This document shows, piece after piece, positions 35,289 through 43,286 of a DNA stretch of 64,000 nucleotides. The stretch's first letter is position 1; every line of letters starts with the position of its first letter. Both the position numbers and the translations under genes were made by a program. The stretch is from JAZNSB01 sp045590955 (GTDB taxonomy: Bacteria > Pseudomonadota > Alphaproteobacteria > RF32 > CAG-239): NCBI GenBank assembly GCA_045590955.1, contig JAZNSB010000020.1, positions 1 through 64,000 on the forward strand, read 5' to 3'. The notes beneath the pieces are model-generated. The model was not told the origin of the DNA and searched no databases. It worked only from the letters and a program-made list of their open reading frames with translations.

Positions 35289-35320
35289 AAACACGAGATA
35301 TTTTAATGTATCTCGTGTTT
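35289..35320. terminator. Hairpin overlapping the 3' end of the S41 peptidase gene
   Basis: A perfect 12-bp stem AAACACGAGATA with TATCTCGTGTTT around 8 bases. It includes the last codons and stop of the minus-strand S41 gene (stop at 35305-35303). T tracts are short, so termination strength is uncertain. Confidence 0.6.
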
Positions 35321-36322
35321 AATCATTTCAAAGGCTTTTTCTTTAATGTTGTCACCATTTATATTATATTCAATATCTGGAGCAACACCTTTTTTGTCAA
35401 TGTTTGTTCCAAGCGGACCAAAAAACTTTCCGCAAGTAAGAGATAAGGCGCTTTCATCATCAAAAGTCCATAAATCTTGGACACTGTTCTTTCCAAAACT
35501 GTTTTGGCCTATAATTTTGGCTCTTGCTTGTTCTTTTAAGGTCAAAGCGAGCATTTCTGCCGCAGAAGATGTCTCTTTGTCAATAATCAGCACAATCGGT
35601 TTGCCATTTAGAATATCACCTTGTTTTGCATTATAATATGTTTCTTGTCGGTTTCTTGCAGAAAAGGTTGATGCAATAACTCCGCCGTCAACAAACAAAT
35701 CTGCAATTTCCACGGCTTGTGCCAAAATGCCGCCACTATTTTTTCTCAAGTCCAAAACAAGACCTGCTAAATTGTCTTCTTCGGATATTTTATTTTGCAA
35801 ATTGTTTTTAGAATAGTTGTTAAAAGATGTCATTTTAACATATAAAACCCCATTAACTTTTTTTGCATAAAAGCTTTCGGTTGTTTTTTTTGCGTTCATA
35901 TCATACAGATTGGGATAATAGGTTGAATAATCATCAAAACCATCAAAAGCTTGTTTGAGCAAATTTTGGCTTATTTCAAAGTCATACGCTTTAATGCTTG
36001 CAGATATTTTTGTTAGGTGCTCGGCAATTTTATCTGTTGTTTTAATCCATTGAGTAATATCTGTCTTATCGTTTGGAAGTCTTACGGTTTTTAACAATTT
36101 TCCTCCATAATAAATACTTGCAGTATTTTTGCCCACCCCGAGTTTAACTTTGTTATCCATCAGTTCAAAGCCTTTTAAAGCTTTAGTAGCCAAATTTTCT
36201 ATACTTTGCTCAACAATATAGTTTTTTTCAAACACATCATATGCGGTTTGCAAAGTAGATAAATCTGCGGCTTTTAACACAGAAGGAAATGTTAACATTA
36301 AAATAAACATTAATTTTTTCAT
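35303..36322 (-). CDS. S41-family peptidase without a PDZ domain
   Basis: A 339-residue exported protein (signal peptide to about residue 18, site LKA) of the C-terminal processing peptidase family. The catalytic Ser lies in TSSAAEM and the Lys in FGKNSVQ, with LVLDLRKNSGG before them. In usual CtpA proteins a PDZ domain separates the N-terminal helical part from the catalytic core; here the text passes directly from FDDYSTYYP to YVKMTSFN, so the PDZ appears to be missing. The start overlaps the xthA stop by 4 bases. Confidence 0.82.
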   Translation of the reverse strand: MKKLMFILMLTFPSVLKAADLSTLQTAYDVFEKNYIVEQSIENLATKALKGFELMDNKVKLGVGKNTASIYYGGKLLKTVRLPNDKTDITQWIKTTDKIAEHLTKISASIKAYDFEISQNLLKQAFDGFDDYSTYYPNLYDMNAKKTTESFYAKKVNGVLYVKMTSFNNYSKNNLQNKISEEDNLAGLVLDLRKNSGGILAQAVEIADLFVDGGVIASTFSARNRQETYYNAKQGDILNGKPIVLIIDKETSSAAEMLALTLKEQARAKIIGQNSFGKNSVQDLWTFDDESALSLTCGKFFGPLGTNIDKKGVAPDIEYNINGDNIKEKAFEMIKHEIH

Positions 36323-37113
36323 TGTCTTAGTCCTACAACAAGCGGTGTATGATCGGAAGGTTTTTGAGCTCTTCGAGGGTTTTTATCTACTTCACAATAT
36401 ACCAATTTATCGCACAAGGCCGGACTCAAATATATGTAGTCGATTCTCATGCCATGATTTATTTGCCAAGCATTTGCCATATAGTCCCAAAATGTATATC
36501 CTTGTTCGGTTGGATAAAGTGTTCTGAATGCATCATAAAAGCCAAGATATTCAATAGCTTTCAAACGTTGTTTAACCGGTTCTTTGAACAATGCGTTGTC
36601 CACAAACTTTTCCCAATTATATACGTCATCATTTGTCAAAATGGTATTAAAATCTCCGGCCAAAATAATGTTTTTGTAAACCGGTAACAAATTTTTCAGT
36701 CTTTCATATAATTTTTGCATCCAAAAGAGCTTGTATTCAAATTTAGAATTGTCGTTTGGATTATTATAAGGAGGATTACCGTTTGGCACATATACAGATA
36801 TTACCAGATATTTTTCTCCGTCCTTTTCAATTTCTACTTCAATATATCTTGCATCTTCGTCCGGCAAGTCTGTTATTTTGTCTGTTACAAATTTTATTGG
36901 AAACTTAGAAATTATTGCTACGCCGTTATAACTTTTTTGTCCGTTTGCCACAGCATTATAGCCTAAAGTTTTTAATTCAAAAAACGGAAAATTTTCATTT
37001 TGTGTTTTGATTTCTTGCATACAAACAATATCCGGATCGGCTTTTTTTAGCCATTCGGCAAAATTTTCCATGCGGGCATTTATAGAATTTACATTAAACG
37101 TTGCTATTTTCAT
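36319..37113 (-). CDS. xthA: Exodeoxyribonuclease III
   Basis: AP endonuclease and 3' exonuclease of base-excision repair, 264 residues. It has the family's catalytic segments: ATFNVNSINAR at the start, CMQEIKT with the metal-binding Glu, GDFNT, and a C-terminal SDHTPL containing the active-site Asp-His. First gene of a two-gene unit with the S41 peptidase (ATGA overlap). Confidence 0.95.
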   Translation of the reverse strand: MKIATFNVNSINARMENFAEWLKKADPDIVCMQEIKTQNENFPFFELKTLGYNAVANGQKSYNGVAIISKFPIKFVTDKITDLPDEDARYIEVEIEKDGEKYLVISVYVPNGNPPYNNPNDNSKFEYKLFWMQKLYERLKNLLPVYKNIILAGDFNTILTNDDVYNWEKFVDNALFKEPVKQRLKAIEYLGFYDAFRTLYPTEQGYTFWDYMANAWQINHGMRIDYIYLSPALCDKLVYCEVDKNPRRAQKPSDHTPLVVGLRQ

Positions 37114-37232
37114 TTATATTTCTGTGTTTACCTATTTTTTTTAAAAATATATAAATTTGTTAAGCTAATGTAAAGTTTTTTAGTATAATTATAAGATACA
37201 TAAAGTTCATTTTAATAATAGAGGGCAAAGAA

Positions 37233-38237
37233 ATGTTTGAAAATTTTGACAATAATAACAGATTGGATGACTTTGATAAAGAAGGGGCATCTTTTCTGGA
37301 TGAAGAAATGGAGGCCAGAAAACAGGATATGAACCGTTCAAAGAATATTCTGATTGGCACTGTTTCCGGCTTGGTTATTGCGTCTGTTGTTGCATGGTTT
37401 GTGCTTTCGCCAAAATATGCGGGTCAGGAAGATGTGGAAATTCCTGTGGTTAAAAGACCTGTTGCGGAAGCAAAAACAGAACCGTTGGAGCCTGGTGGTT
37501 TAGAAGTGTTAAATCAAGACAAATCCATATATGATGTTATTGAAAATAGCGTTTCGGAAGAAATAAAGGTGGAGCAGGTTGCTCCTGTGGCAGAAGAATT
37601 GGTGTTGCCGCAAATGGTTGCAGAAGATGTTCAGGAAGTAAAACCTGAACCGGCAACGGATGTTGCTCCTTTGGAAGTAAAAGTAGAGGCTCAAACTATG
37701 TCTGCACAAGAATTGGCAGAAATTGTTGATTTGCCAAAAGCAGAGGAGCCTGTAAAAGCAGAGGTTGTGGCAGAACCTACAAAAGTTGAAGAACCGGCAA
37801 AAGCAGAGGTTGTGGTAGAACCTACAAAAGTTGAAGAGCCGGCAAAAGCAGAGGTTGTGGCAGAACCTACAAAAGTTGAAGAAGTTAAAGCTCAGGAAGT
37901 AAAGGAAGAAGTAAAAGATGCTCCCAAAGACCCAAATGCAACAGTTTTTTCAGCCTCTACCAAGCCTGTAGAAACTCAAGGAGTTGCAAAGGGAAAATGG
38001 CAGGTTCAGATAATTTCTTCACCCAACAAAAATCTGGTTGAGCAAAATAAAAAGACTCTGGTTAAAAAATATCCGTTATTAAAAGATTATGTAATGGAGG
38101 TTCAAGAAGCAGATCTTGGTGCTAAAGGCATTTATTACAGGTTAAAAGCTGGCGCATTTAATACCAGATCTGAAGCCACCCTTCTGTGTAACGATCTGAA
38201 AGCATTGGGTGCAGGTTGTTTGGTTAAGCAAAAATAA
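37233..38237 (+). CDS. SPOR-domain membrane protein with tandem repeats
   Basis: A 334-residue protein with a cytoplasmic N terminus, one membrane helix (about residues 38-60), a long acidic Val/Glu/Pro/Lys-rich linker and a C-terminal SPOR domain (about 255-334, from GKWQVQIISS to LGAGCLVKQ). SPOR domains bind denuded septal peptidoglycan, so it probably acts at the division site. The linker contains three tandem 15-residue units (residues 173-217). The stop shares a base with the next start (TAATG). Confidence 0.85.
   Translation: MFENFDNNNRLDDFDKEGASFLDEEMEARKQDMNRSKNILIGTVSGLVIASVVAWFVLSPKYAGQEDVEIPVVKRPVAEAKTEPLEPGGLEVLNQDKSIYDVIENSVSEEIKVEQVAPVAEELVLPQMVAEDVQEVKPEPATDVAPLEVKVEAQTMSAQELAEIVDLPKAEEPVKAEVVAEPTKVEEPAKAEVVVEPTKVEEPAKAEVVAEPTKVEEVKAQEVKEEVKDAPKDPNATVFSASTKPVETQGVAKGKWQVQIISSPNKNLVEQNKKTLVKKYPLLKDYVMEVQEADLGAKGIYYRLKAGAFNTRSEATLLCNDLKALGAGCLVKQK
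37749..37883 (+). repeat. Three tandem 45-base repeats in the SPOR protein linker
   Basis: Units at 37749-37793, 37794-37838 and 37839-37883 differ at only a few bases and encode P(V/A)KAEVV(A/V)EPTKVEE. Confidence 0.95.
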
Positions 38238-38893
38238 TGATATTTTCAATCATTGTTAAATTTACAGCCGTAATAATGGCAATTGTTATCCATGAGGTTG
38301 CTCATGGATACATTGCTTTTAGGCTTGGCGACAATACGGCAAAATTTTATGGCAGATTAAGCTTAAACCCCGTTAAGCACATAGATGTTTTTGGTTCACT
38401 TTTGTTACCCGGTATTCTCATTTTATCTGGCACAGGCATTGTCTTTGGATGGGCAAAGCCTGTTCCTGTTAATTTTTCAAATTTTACAAAACCAAGAAGA
38501 GACATTTTTTTAGTTTCCATAGCCGGGGTTGTTGCAAATTTAATTTGTGCAGTTGCTTCAGCATTGATAATCAGGTTGATTTCAATAATGCCAAACAGTT
38601 TAATTTTATATGGTTTTTCTGTGTTTTTAATCAATTTTATGATGTTCAATCTAGTTCTGGCTGCATTTAATTTGCTTCCGATTCCTCCGTTAGACGGTTC
38701 AAAAATTTTGGCAAGTTTAATGCATAACGGAGCACTTGATGATTATGCAAATAACAACAATTTGGGAATGATAATTTTATTTGGATTAATTTTTGTTCTT
38801 CCGTATGCAGGTAATTTAATAGGAGTTAATCTGAACTTTTTAGGCATGTATGTTTCAATTTTTACCAATACATTGATGAAAGTATTGATTTAA
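38237..38893 (+). CDS. Site-2-protease-like M50 metallopeptidase
   Basis: An intramembrane zinc protease of 218 residues with several membrane helices. HEVAH (residues 19-23) supplies the catalytic Glu and two zinc His; the third ligand is the Asp in NLLPIPPLDGSK. It belongs to the compact, PDZ-less M50 group. It overlaps the SPOR protein stop by one base, so they are co-translated; whether that protein is a substrate is unknown. Confidence 0.88.
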   Translation: MIFSIIVKFTAVIMAIVIHEVAHGYIAFRLGDNTAKFYGRLSLNPVKHIDVFGSLLLPGILILSGTGIVFGWAKPVPVNFSNFTKPRRDIFLVSIAGVVANLICAVASALIIRLISIMPNSLILYGFSVFLINFMMFNLVLAAFNLLPIPPLDGSKILASLMHNGALDDYANNNNLGMIILFGLIFVLPYAGNLIGVNLNFLGMYVSIFTNTLMKVLI

Positions 38894-38943
38894 AATAAAA
38901 AAACAATTATTATAATATATAACAAATTAAAAGGAGAAAAAGA

Positions 38944-39132
38944 ATGTTTAACGGATTTTGGGGTTGGTTTTTAATAGCACTTGTAGTTTTTTGCATTTTT
39001 TATGCAAATAAAATTCCTGCATGGGTTGAAATTGCAAAAAAATATGCCGTAACTGTAAAAGAGTTGGCAGAACAAAAAGCTAAAGTTGCACAAGAAAAAT
39101 TAGAAAAAAATAAAAATAAAGACAAAAAATAA
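38944..39132 (+). CDS. TatA-like small membrane protein
   Basis: Encodes 62 residues: an N-terminal hydrophobic helix (about residues 4-20), then KIPAWVEIAKKYA as an amphipathic helix and a Lys-rich tail. This is the layout of TatA/TatE (twin-arginine translocation pore), where FGxxRLPEL follows the helix, but the match is loose and no other tat gene is near. Strong SD (AAGGAG). Confidence 0.5.
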   Translation: MFNGFWGWFLIALVVFCIFYANKIPAWVEIAKKYAVTVKELAEQKAKVAQEKLEKNKNKDKK

Positions 39133-39190
39133 ATCAACACAAAGTCATTTTCTCTTGTTTTTAATGCCAGAATAGCAGAGGAGACAAAAA

Positions 39191-39529
39191 ATGAGTAGTA
39201 TATCATCGGCAAAAAGTGTAACATCAACAAATGCGGTTGGTCACAGAGTAAACAGACCTACGGCAGAAGGTAACGGTGGCGCGTTTGTAGACATGATAGA
39301 TACCGGCAACAACATCTTTGTAAAAGATGAACTTTCGGATCAGTCAAGTCGCAAGCAACAAGAATATCAAAAAGAAAACGAACAAGAAAATCATATTGTA
39401 AGTGACACATCGTATGTAAACAATGCGCTTGAAGCATTAGTTGCCAGCGGAGTATTTGAAGAAGAAAATTCTTCTCATCACACGGAACAAAAAGTTAACG
39501 TGTATGGCAATAATCAGAAAATAAAATAA
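39191..39529 (+). CDS. Small unknown hydrophilic protein
   Basis: Encodes 112 residues, very polar (Ser, Asn, Glu, Gln) and probably disordered, with one helical patch (YVNNALEALVASGVFEEE). Excellent SD (GAGGAG). A hairpin with a T tract follows. No family recognised. Confidence 0.65.
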   Translation: MSSISSAKSVTSTNAVGHRVNRPTAEGNGGAFVDMIDTGNNIFVKDELSDQSSRKQQEYQKENEQENHIVSDTSYVNNALEALVASGVFEEENSSHHTEQKVNVYGNNQKIK

Positions 39530-39533
39530 CTTA

Positions 39534-39561
39534 TTGACATTTTGGTGCATTTTGCTACAAA
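39534..39561 (+). promoter_or_regulatory. Predicted promoter of the 39600 gene
   Basis: Perfect TTGACA (39534-39539), a 16-base spacer, TACAAA (39556-39561). Its transcript would begin inside the hairpin at 39560-39593. Confidence 0.45.
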
Positions 39562-39594
39562 AATGACATATTTTTTATAGATATGTCATTTTTA
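39560..39594 (+). terminator. Terminator of the 39191 gene
   Basis: Stem AAAATGACATAT with ATATGTCATTTT around a 9-base loop, then T. It ends only a few bases before the start codon at 39600, so it may also shape that gene's leader. Confidence 0.75.
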
Positions 39595-39599
39595 ACAAT

Positions 39600-40376
39600 A
39601 TGTTTATTATGAAAAAAAACAAAATTTTTAGTTTACCGAAGTACCGTGTTTTTTTGGCCAACGGACAAGTAATTGAACAAGATTCAATCAGTTTAGTTTT
39701 TGATTGCCTTTACAGCAAGCAAACTTACGGTTTTGAAGTTTGTAATTTTAATTTTTACAACAATGGAGACGTTGTTAAGTCAAATGTTTTAAGGTTTATC
39801 ATCGGTAAAGTTATAAGCCGACAAGAAGCCATTGAACTTTTGCAAAAAACACAAAACGTAAATGTTGTAAACTTTATTCCCGTTTATCAGGCAGAAGAGT
39901 TTTTCTACAACGAAGCACTAAGACTTTTAGTTACCAAAACCGATGGTGCGTATGAGATTAACTTATCTGACGGAGACAAATTTAACGGTGGATTTAAAAT
40001 TTCAACAGAGCCAAAGTTTTCGTTTATAGCGGAAGATGGCAAAAAAATTGCCGTAAACAATTTTACGAATCTTATCAAAGCACCAAAAAACAAGTACATA
40101 GGATTTAGAGTTGAATATATTGATTATTCAAAAATTCAACAATCAGGCAAACCTGTTGCAAAATATCAGGGGGCAAAAAGATTTTTCTGGGGAAAGCTTA
40201 TAAACGCACAAACAAAAGAACAATATGCAAAAGCACATCCGGAATACTCCGAACTTAAACCCATGCCGGACGCTCAAATCAGATATTATGCCATTAATGA
40301 AGAGCACAAGGTGATAGTTCCTTTGGAAGAAAACTGTTTTGTTCTTGCTTTTAAGGAATGGCCAATGTTTAAGTAA
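39600..40376 (+). CDS. Protein of unknown function
   Basis: A 258-residue soluble protein I do not recognise, with alternating aromatic and charged strands (FEVCNFNFYNNGDVV, YIGFRVEYIDYSKI), suggesting a beta-rich fold. No signal peptide or membrane helix. Two starts are possible (39600, or the ATG at 39609); neither has an SD. It is flanked by terminators on both sides, so it is a single-gene unit. Confidence 0.7.
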   Translation: MFIMKKNKIFSLPKYRVFLANGQVIEQDSISLVFDCLYSKQTYGFEVCNFNFYNNGDVVKSNVLRFIIGKVISRQEAIELLQKTQNVNVVNFIPVYQAEEFFYNEALRLLVTKTDGAYEINLSDGDKFNGGFKISTEPKFSFIAEDGKKIAVNNFTNLIKAPKNKYIGFRVEYIDYSKIQQSGKPVAKYQGAKRFFWGKLINAQTKEQYAKAHPEYSELKPMPDAQIRYYAINEEHKVIVPLEENCFVLAFKEWPMFK

Positions 40377-40399
40377 TATGTCTGATTAAACACTCTATT

Positions 40400-40430
40400 A
40401 AAACTCCCTTTAAACAAGGGAGTTTTTTTT
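40400..40430 (+). terminator. Terminator of the 39600 gene
   Basis: Ten-bp stem AAACTCCCTT with AAGGGAGTTT around TAAAC, followed by a T run. Confidence 0.92.
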
Positions 40431-40497
40431 GGGATATTTTTTATTTGAACTTCTTTTTTTGATAAAAATGCATAATATGAAATGCAGGAGAAAAAAG

Positions 40498-42666
40498 TTG
40501 CAAATATATGGTGTTTTATTACCGCTTCCGTTTAATGAAGTGTTTGATTATAAAAGTGAAGAACCACTAAAAATAGGAGACCTGGTTAAAGTTTCTTTTG
40601 GAAAAGAAGAGCAGGTTGGGGTGGTTTGGCACATTGGTAAGACATGCAAACTGCCTGATGAAAAAATCAAACACATTACAGAACATATGGATTTTCCTCC
40701 TCTTAATGAAAAAATGATATCATTTATCAAGTTTGTTTCTGTTTACAACATGGCTTTTTTGGGTATGGTTTTAAAAATGGTCATAAGTGTTAAACAGGCT
40801 TTTGACAAAGAAAGTACTGCAAAAATGTATTTTTTGACCGGCAAAACTTTATCTGAAGCAAAATTAAAAAATTCATATGCACGCACAAGGGTTATTGATT
40901 TGTTGCAAAATTCATCATTTACCAAGCAAGAAATAATAAAAGGTGTAAGTGTAAGTCCTTCAGTAATAGAAACACTTGAAAAATCAGGTGTCATTGGTGT
41001 AAAAACCATAAAAAAAGAAATTGATGTTTCGTCACAAATTTTAAACCCCACATCGGTTATGCTCAATTCGGAACAAAAAGATGCTGCATTAAAATTGTGT
41101 TCCAAAATAGGACAGGGTTTTAGTGTTACGCTTTTAGACGGAGTAACAGGTTCCGGCAAAACAGAAACATATTTTGAAGCCATAGAAAAAACACTTACCA
41201 ATGGCAAACAAGTGTTGGTGTTGGTTCCGGAAATTACTCTTACGGCCCAATGGTTAGACAGGTTTAAGAAGCGTTTTGGTATGCATCCTTTTGTTTGGCA
41301 TTCCGGCTTAAGTCAGCGCAAAAGAACGGATAGTTGGATAGGTATTTGCAAAAACAAAGCAAGAGTAATAGTAGGGGCACGTTCCGCTTTATTTTTGCCA
41401 TATCAAAATCTTGGCTTAATTGTCATAGATGAATCTCATGATCATTCATTTAAGCAGGAAGATGTTGTTAATTATCAGGGCAGAGATATGGCTGTTGTCA
41501 GAGCCAAATATGAAGACATACCGGTTATACTTTCCACCGCAACACCATCATTGGAAACATTAAACAATGTTGATGGCGGAAAATATGACAGAGTTGTTTT
41601 AAGTAAAAGATATTCTAAGGCGGTTTTGCCTCAAATAAAAATTATAGACTTAAAAAAAGACAAGCCTCAAAAATATGAAGGCAATCCTTCTTGGTTGTCT
41701 CCCACATTAATTAAAGCTCTGACAGAAAATTTAGAAAAAGGGGAGCAGTCTGCTCTGTTTTTAAACCGCAGAGGCTATGCTCCCATGCTCATATGCAGAG
41801 AATGTGGCACAAAGATAGAATGTCCAAATTGCTCTTCTTGGCTAACCGAACACAAGAAAGGCCATGTTTTAATGTGTCACCATTGCGGATATAGTGTTTC
41901 AACACCGCAAACATGTCCTTCGTGCGGAGCAGATTCTTTATATGCTTGCGGTCCGGGAGTTGAACGCATTGCACAAGAAATAAAGCACAGATTCCCTAAA
42001 GCAAAAACAGCTGTTTTATCCAGCGATATTACTACCAATTTATCAGAAATTTCTGAGGTAATTTCGCAAATGCAAGAAGGGAGTATTGATATATTAATTG
42101 GCACCCAAATACTGGCCAAAGGTCACAATTTTCCGGGTTTAACATTAGTTGGCATTATAGATGCGGACTTGGGATTAAATTCTTCTGATTTAAGAGCCGG
42201 AGAAAAAACTTTTCAGCTTTTAAGTCAGGTTTCCGGTAGAGCAGGCAGATCTGATAAAAAGGGTATGGTATATGTGCAAACTCTATATCCCCAAAACCCC
42301 ATATTAAAAGCATTGGTTGATAATAACAGGGAACAGTTTTTGCAAATGGAAAGACACAGTAGAAAAATTTTGCACTATCCTCCGTTTGCAAATCTGGCTT
42401 CAATAATTATTTCTTCTGCCAATGCGGATTATGCGGCGTCTGTTGCTCATAATTTGGTAATGTGCGCACCAAAAGAAAATTGTGAAATTTTGGGACCTGC
42501 GCAGGCTCCAATATTTTTACTGAGGGGCAAATACCGATACAGGCTTTTGGTTAAAACTCCAAAGCACGTTAAAATTCAACAATTGCTAAAAGAGTGGTTG
42601 CAAAAGATTAAGTCAAATAATAAAGTAAATATAGAAATAGACATAGACCCGTATTCTTTTATGTAA
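40498..42666 (+). CDS. priA: Primosomal replication protein PriA (helicase)
   Basis: 3'-5' helicase that reloads the replisome at collapsed forks. About 722 residues: an N-terminal DNA-binding domain (QIYGVLLPLPFNEVFDY), Walker A GVTGSGKTETY, the Walker B DESH box, two zinc-binding Cys clusters (CRECGTKIECPNC and CHHCGYSV-TCPSCG) and the C-terminal helicase half (GRAGRSDKKG). The start is a TTG at 40498, chosen because CAGGAG lies 7 bases upstream and homology starts there; an upstream ATG (40429) falls in the terminator. It precedes atpHAGDC, an arrangement known from other alphaproteobacteria. Confidence 0.95.
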   Translation: MQIYGVLLPLPFNEVFDYKSEEPLKIGDLVKVSFGKEEQVGVVWHIGKTCKLPDEKIKHITEHMDFPPLNEKMISFIKFVSVYNMAFLGMVLKMVISVKQAFDKESTAKMYFLTGKTLSEAKLKNSYARTRVIDLLQNSSFTKQEIIKGVSVSPSVIETLEKSGVIGVKTIKKEIDVSSQILNPTSVMLNSEQKDAALKLCSKIGQGFSVTLLDGVTGSGKTETYFEAIEKTLTNGKQVLVLVPEITLTAQWLDRFKKRFGMHPFVWHSGLSQRKRTDSWIGICKNKARVIVGARSALFLPYQNLGLIVIDESHDHSFKQEDVVNYQGRDMAVVRAKYEDIPVILSTATPSLETLNNVDGGKYDRVVLSKRYSKAVLPQIKIIDLKKDKPQKYEGNPSWLSPTLIKALTENLEKGEQSALFLNRRGYAPMLICRECGTKIECPNCSSWLTEHKKGHVLMCHHCGYSVSTPQTCPSCGADSLYACGPGVERIAQEIKHRFPKAKTAVLSSDITTNLSEISEVISQMQEGSIDILIGTQILAKGHNFPGLTLVGIIDADLGLNSSDLRAGEKTFQLLSQVSGRAGRSDKKGMVYVQTLYPQNPILKALVDNNREQFLQMERHSRKILHYPPFANLASIIISSANADYAASVAHNLVMCAPKENCEILGPAQAPIFLLRGKYRYRLLVKTPKHVKIQQLLKEWLQKIKSNNKVNIEIDIDPYSFM

Positions 42667-42733
42667 TGTTAATAAAAAAGAAATAAATTATATGTAAAAT
42701 GCAAATGAAAAATTAAAAAAATGGTGAGTTGAT

Positions 42734-43282
42734 TTGAAAAAAGTTTCTAAAACAAAAATTGCAAGAATTTATGCAAAGTCTCTGTTTGATGTTTCTGTTA
42801 AAGAAAAAAAACTGGATGCAATATACTCTTTGGTACAGGATTTTATGCTTCTCATTTCTGCAGATTCTTCTTTTGTTGCAAATATATCAAACCCAATATG
42901 GTTATATACGCAAAAGCAAAAAGAAATATCTGTAATATGTAAAAAGCTTAAATGTCCTAAGTTTTTACAAACATTTATTGAAGTTGTTACTCAAAATGAT
43001 AGGGCTTATTGTCTTGAGGAAATTTTTCGTGAGTTTGAACATTTGTATTATGTTTCTAAAAATATAGAAGAAGTAAATGTTGAGACTGCGGTCCCATTGA
43101 CCAAATTGCAAGAAAAGAAGCTCATTACAAATATGGAAAAGTTATTGAATAAAAAAGTTGTAATCAGTTATGAGGTTAAACCGCAACTTTTGGGAGGTTT
43201 GGTTATAACTTATGATTCAAAAATGATTGATGATTCACTTAGCGGTAAAATAGACCGTCTTTTAATAGCAATGAAAGGATAA
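42734..43282 (+). CDS. atpH: ATP synthase F1 delta subunit
   Basis: Links F1 to the peripheral stalk. The 182-residue protein has the N-terminal helical bundle (KTKIARIYAKSLFDVS) and the C-terminal LLGGLVITYDSKMIDDSLSGKIDRL signature split by a few residues. The start is TTG at 42734; no ATG or GTG is available because an in-frame stop lies three codons upstream. GGTGAG nearby serves as a weak SD. First gene of atpHAGDC. Confidence 0.95.
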   Translation: MKKVSKTKIARIYAKSLFDVSVKEKKLDAIYSLVQDFMLLISADSSFVANISNPIWLYTQKQKEISVICKKLKCPKFLQTFIEVVTQNDRAYCLEEIFREFEHLYYVSKNIEEVNVETAVPLTKLQEKKLITNMEKLLNKKVVISYEVKPQLLGGLVITYDSKMIDDSLSGKIDRLLIAMKG

Positions 43283-43286
43283 AAAA

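Noticed and set aside
36319..37113. Plus-strand open frames opposite xthA
   Set aside because: Aromatic/Cys-rich shadow text with no SD; the minus-strand gene is certain.
37745..37890. CRISPR-like periodic repeat
   Set aside because: The 45-base units are contiguous without spacers and code in frame within the SPOR protein.
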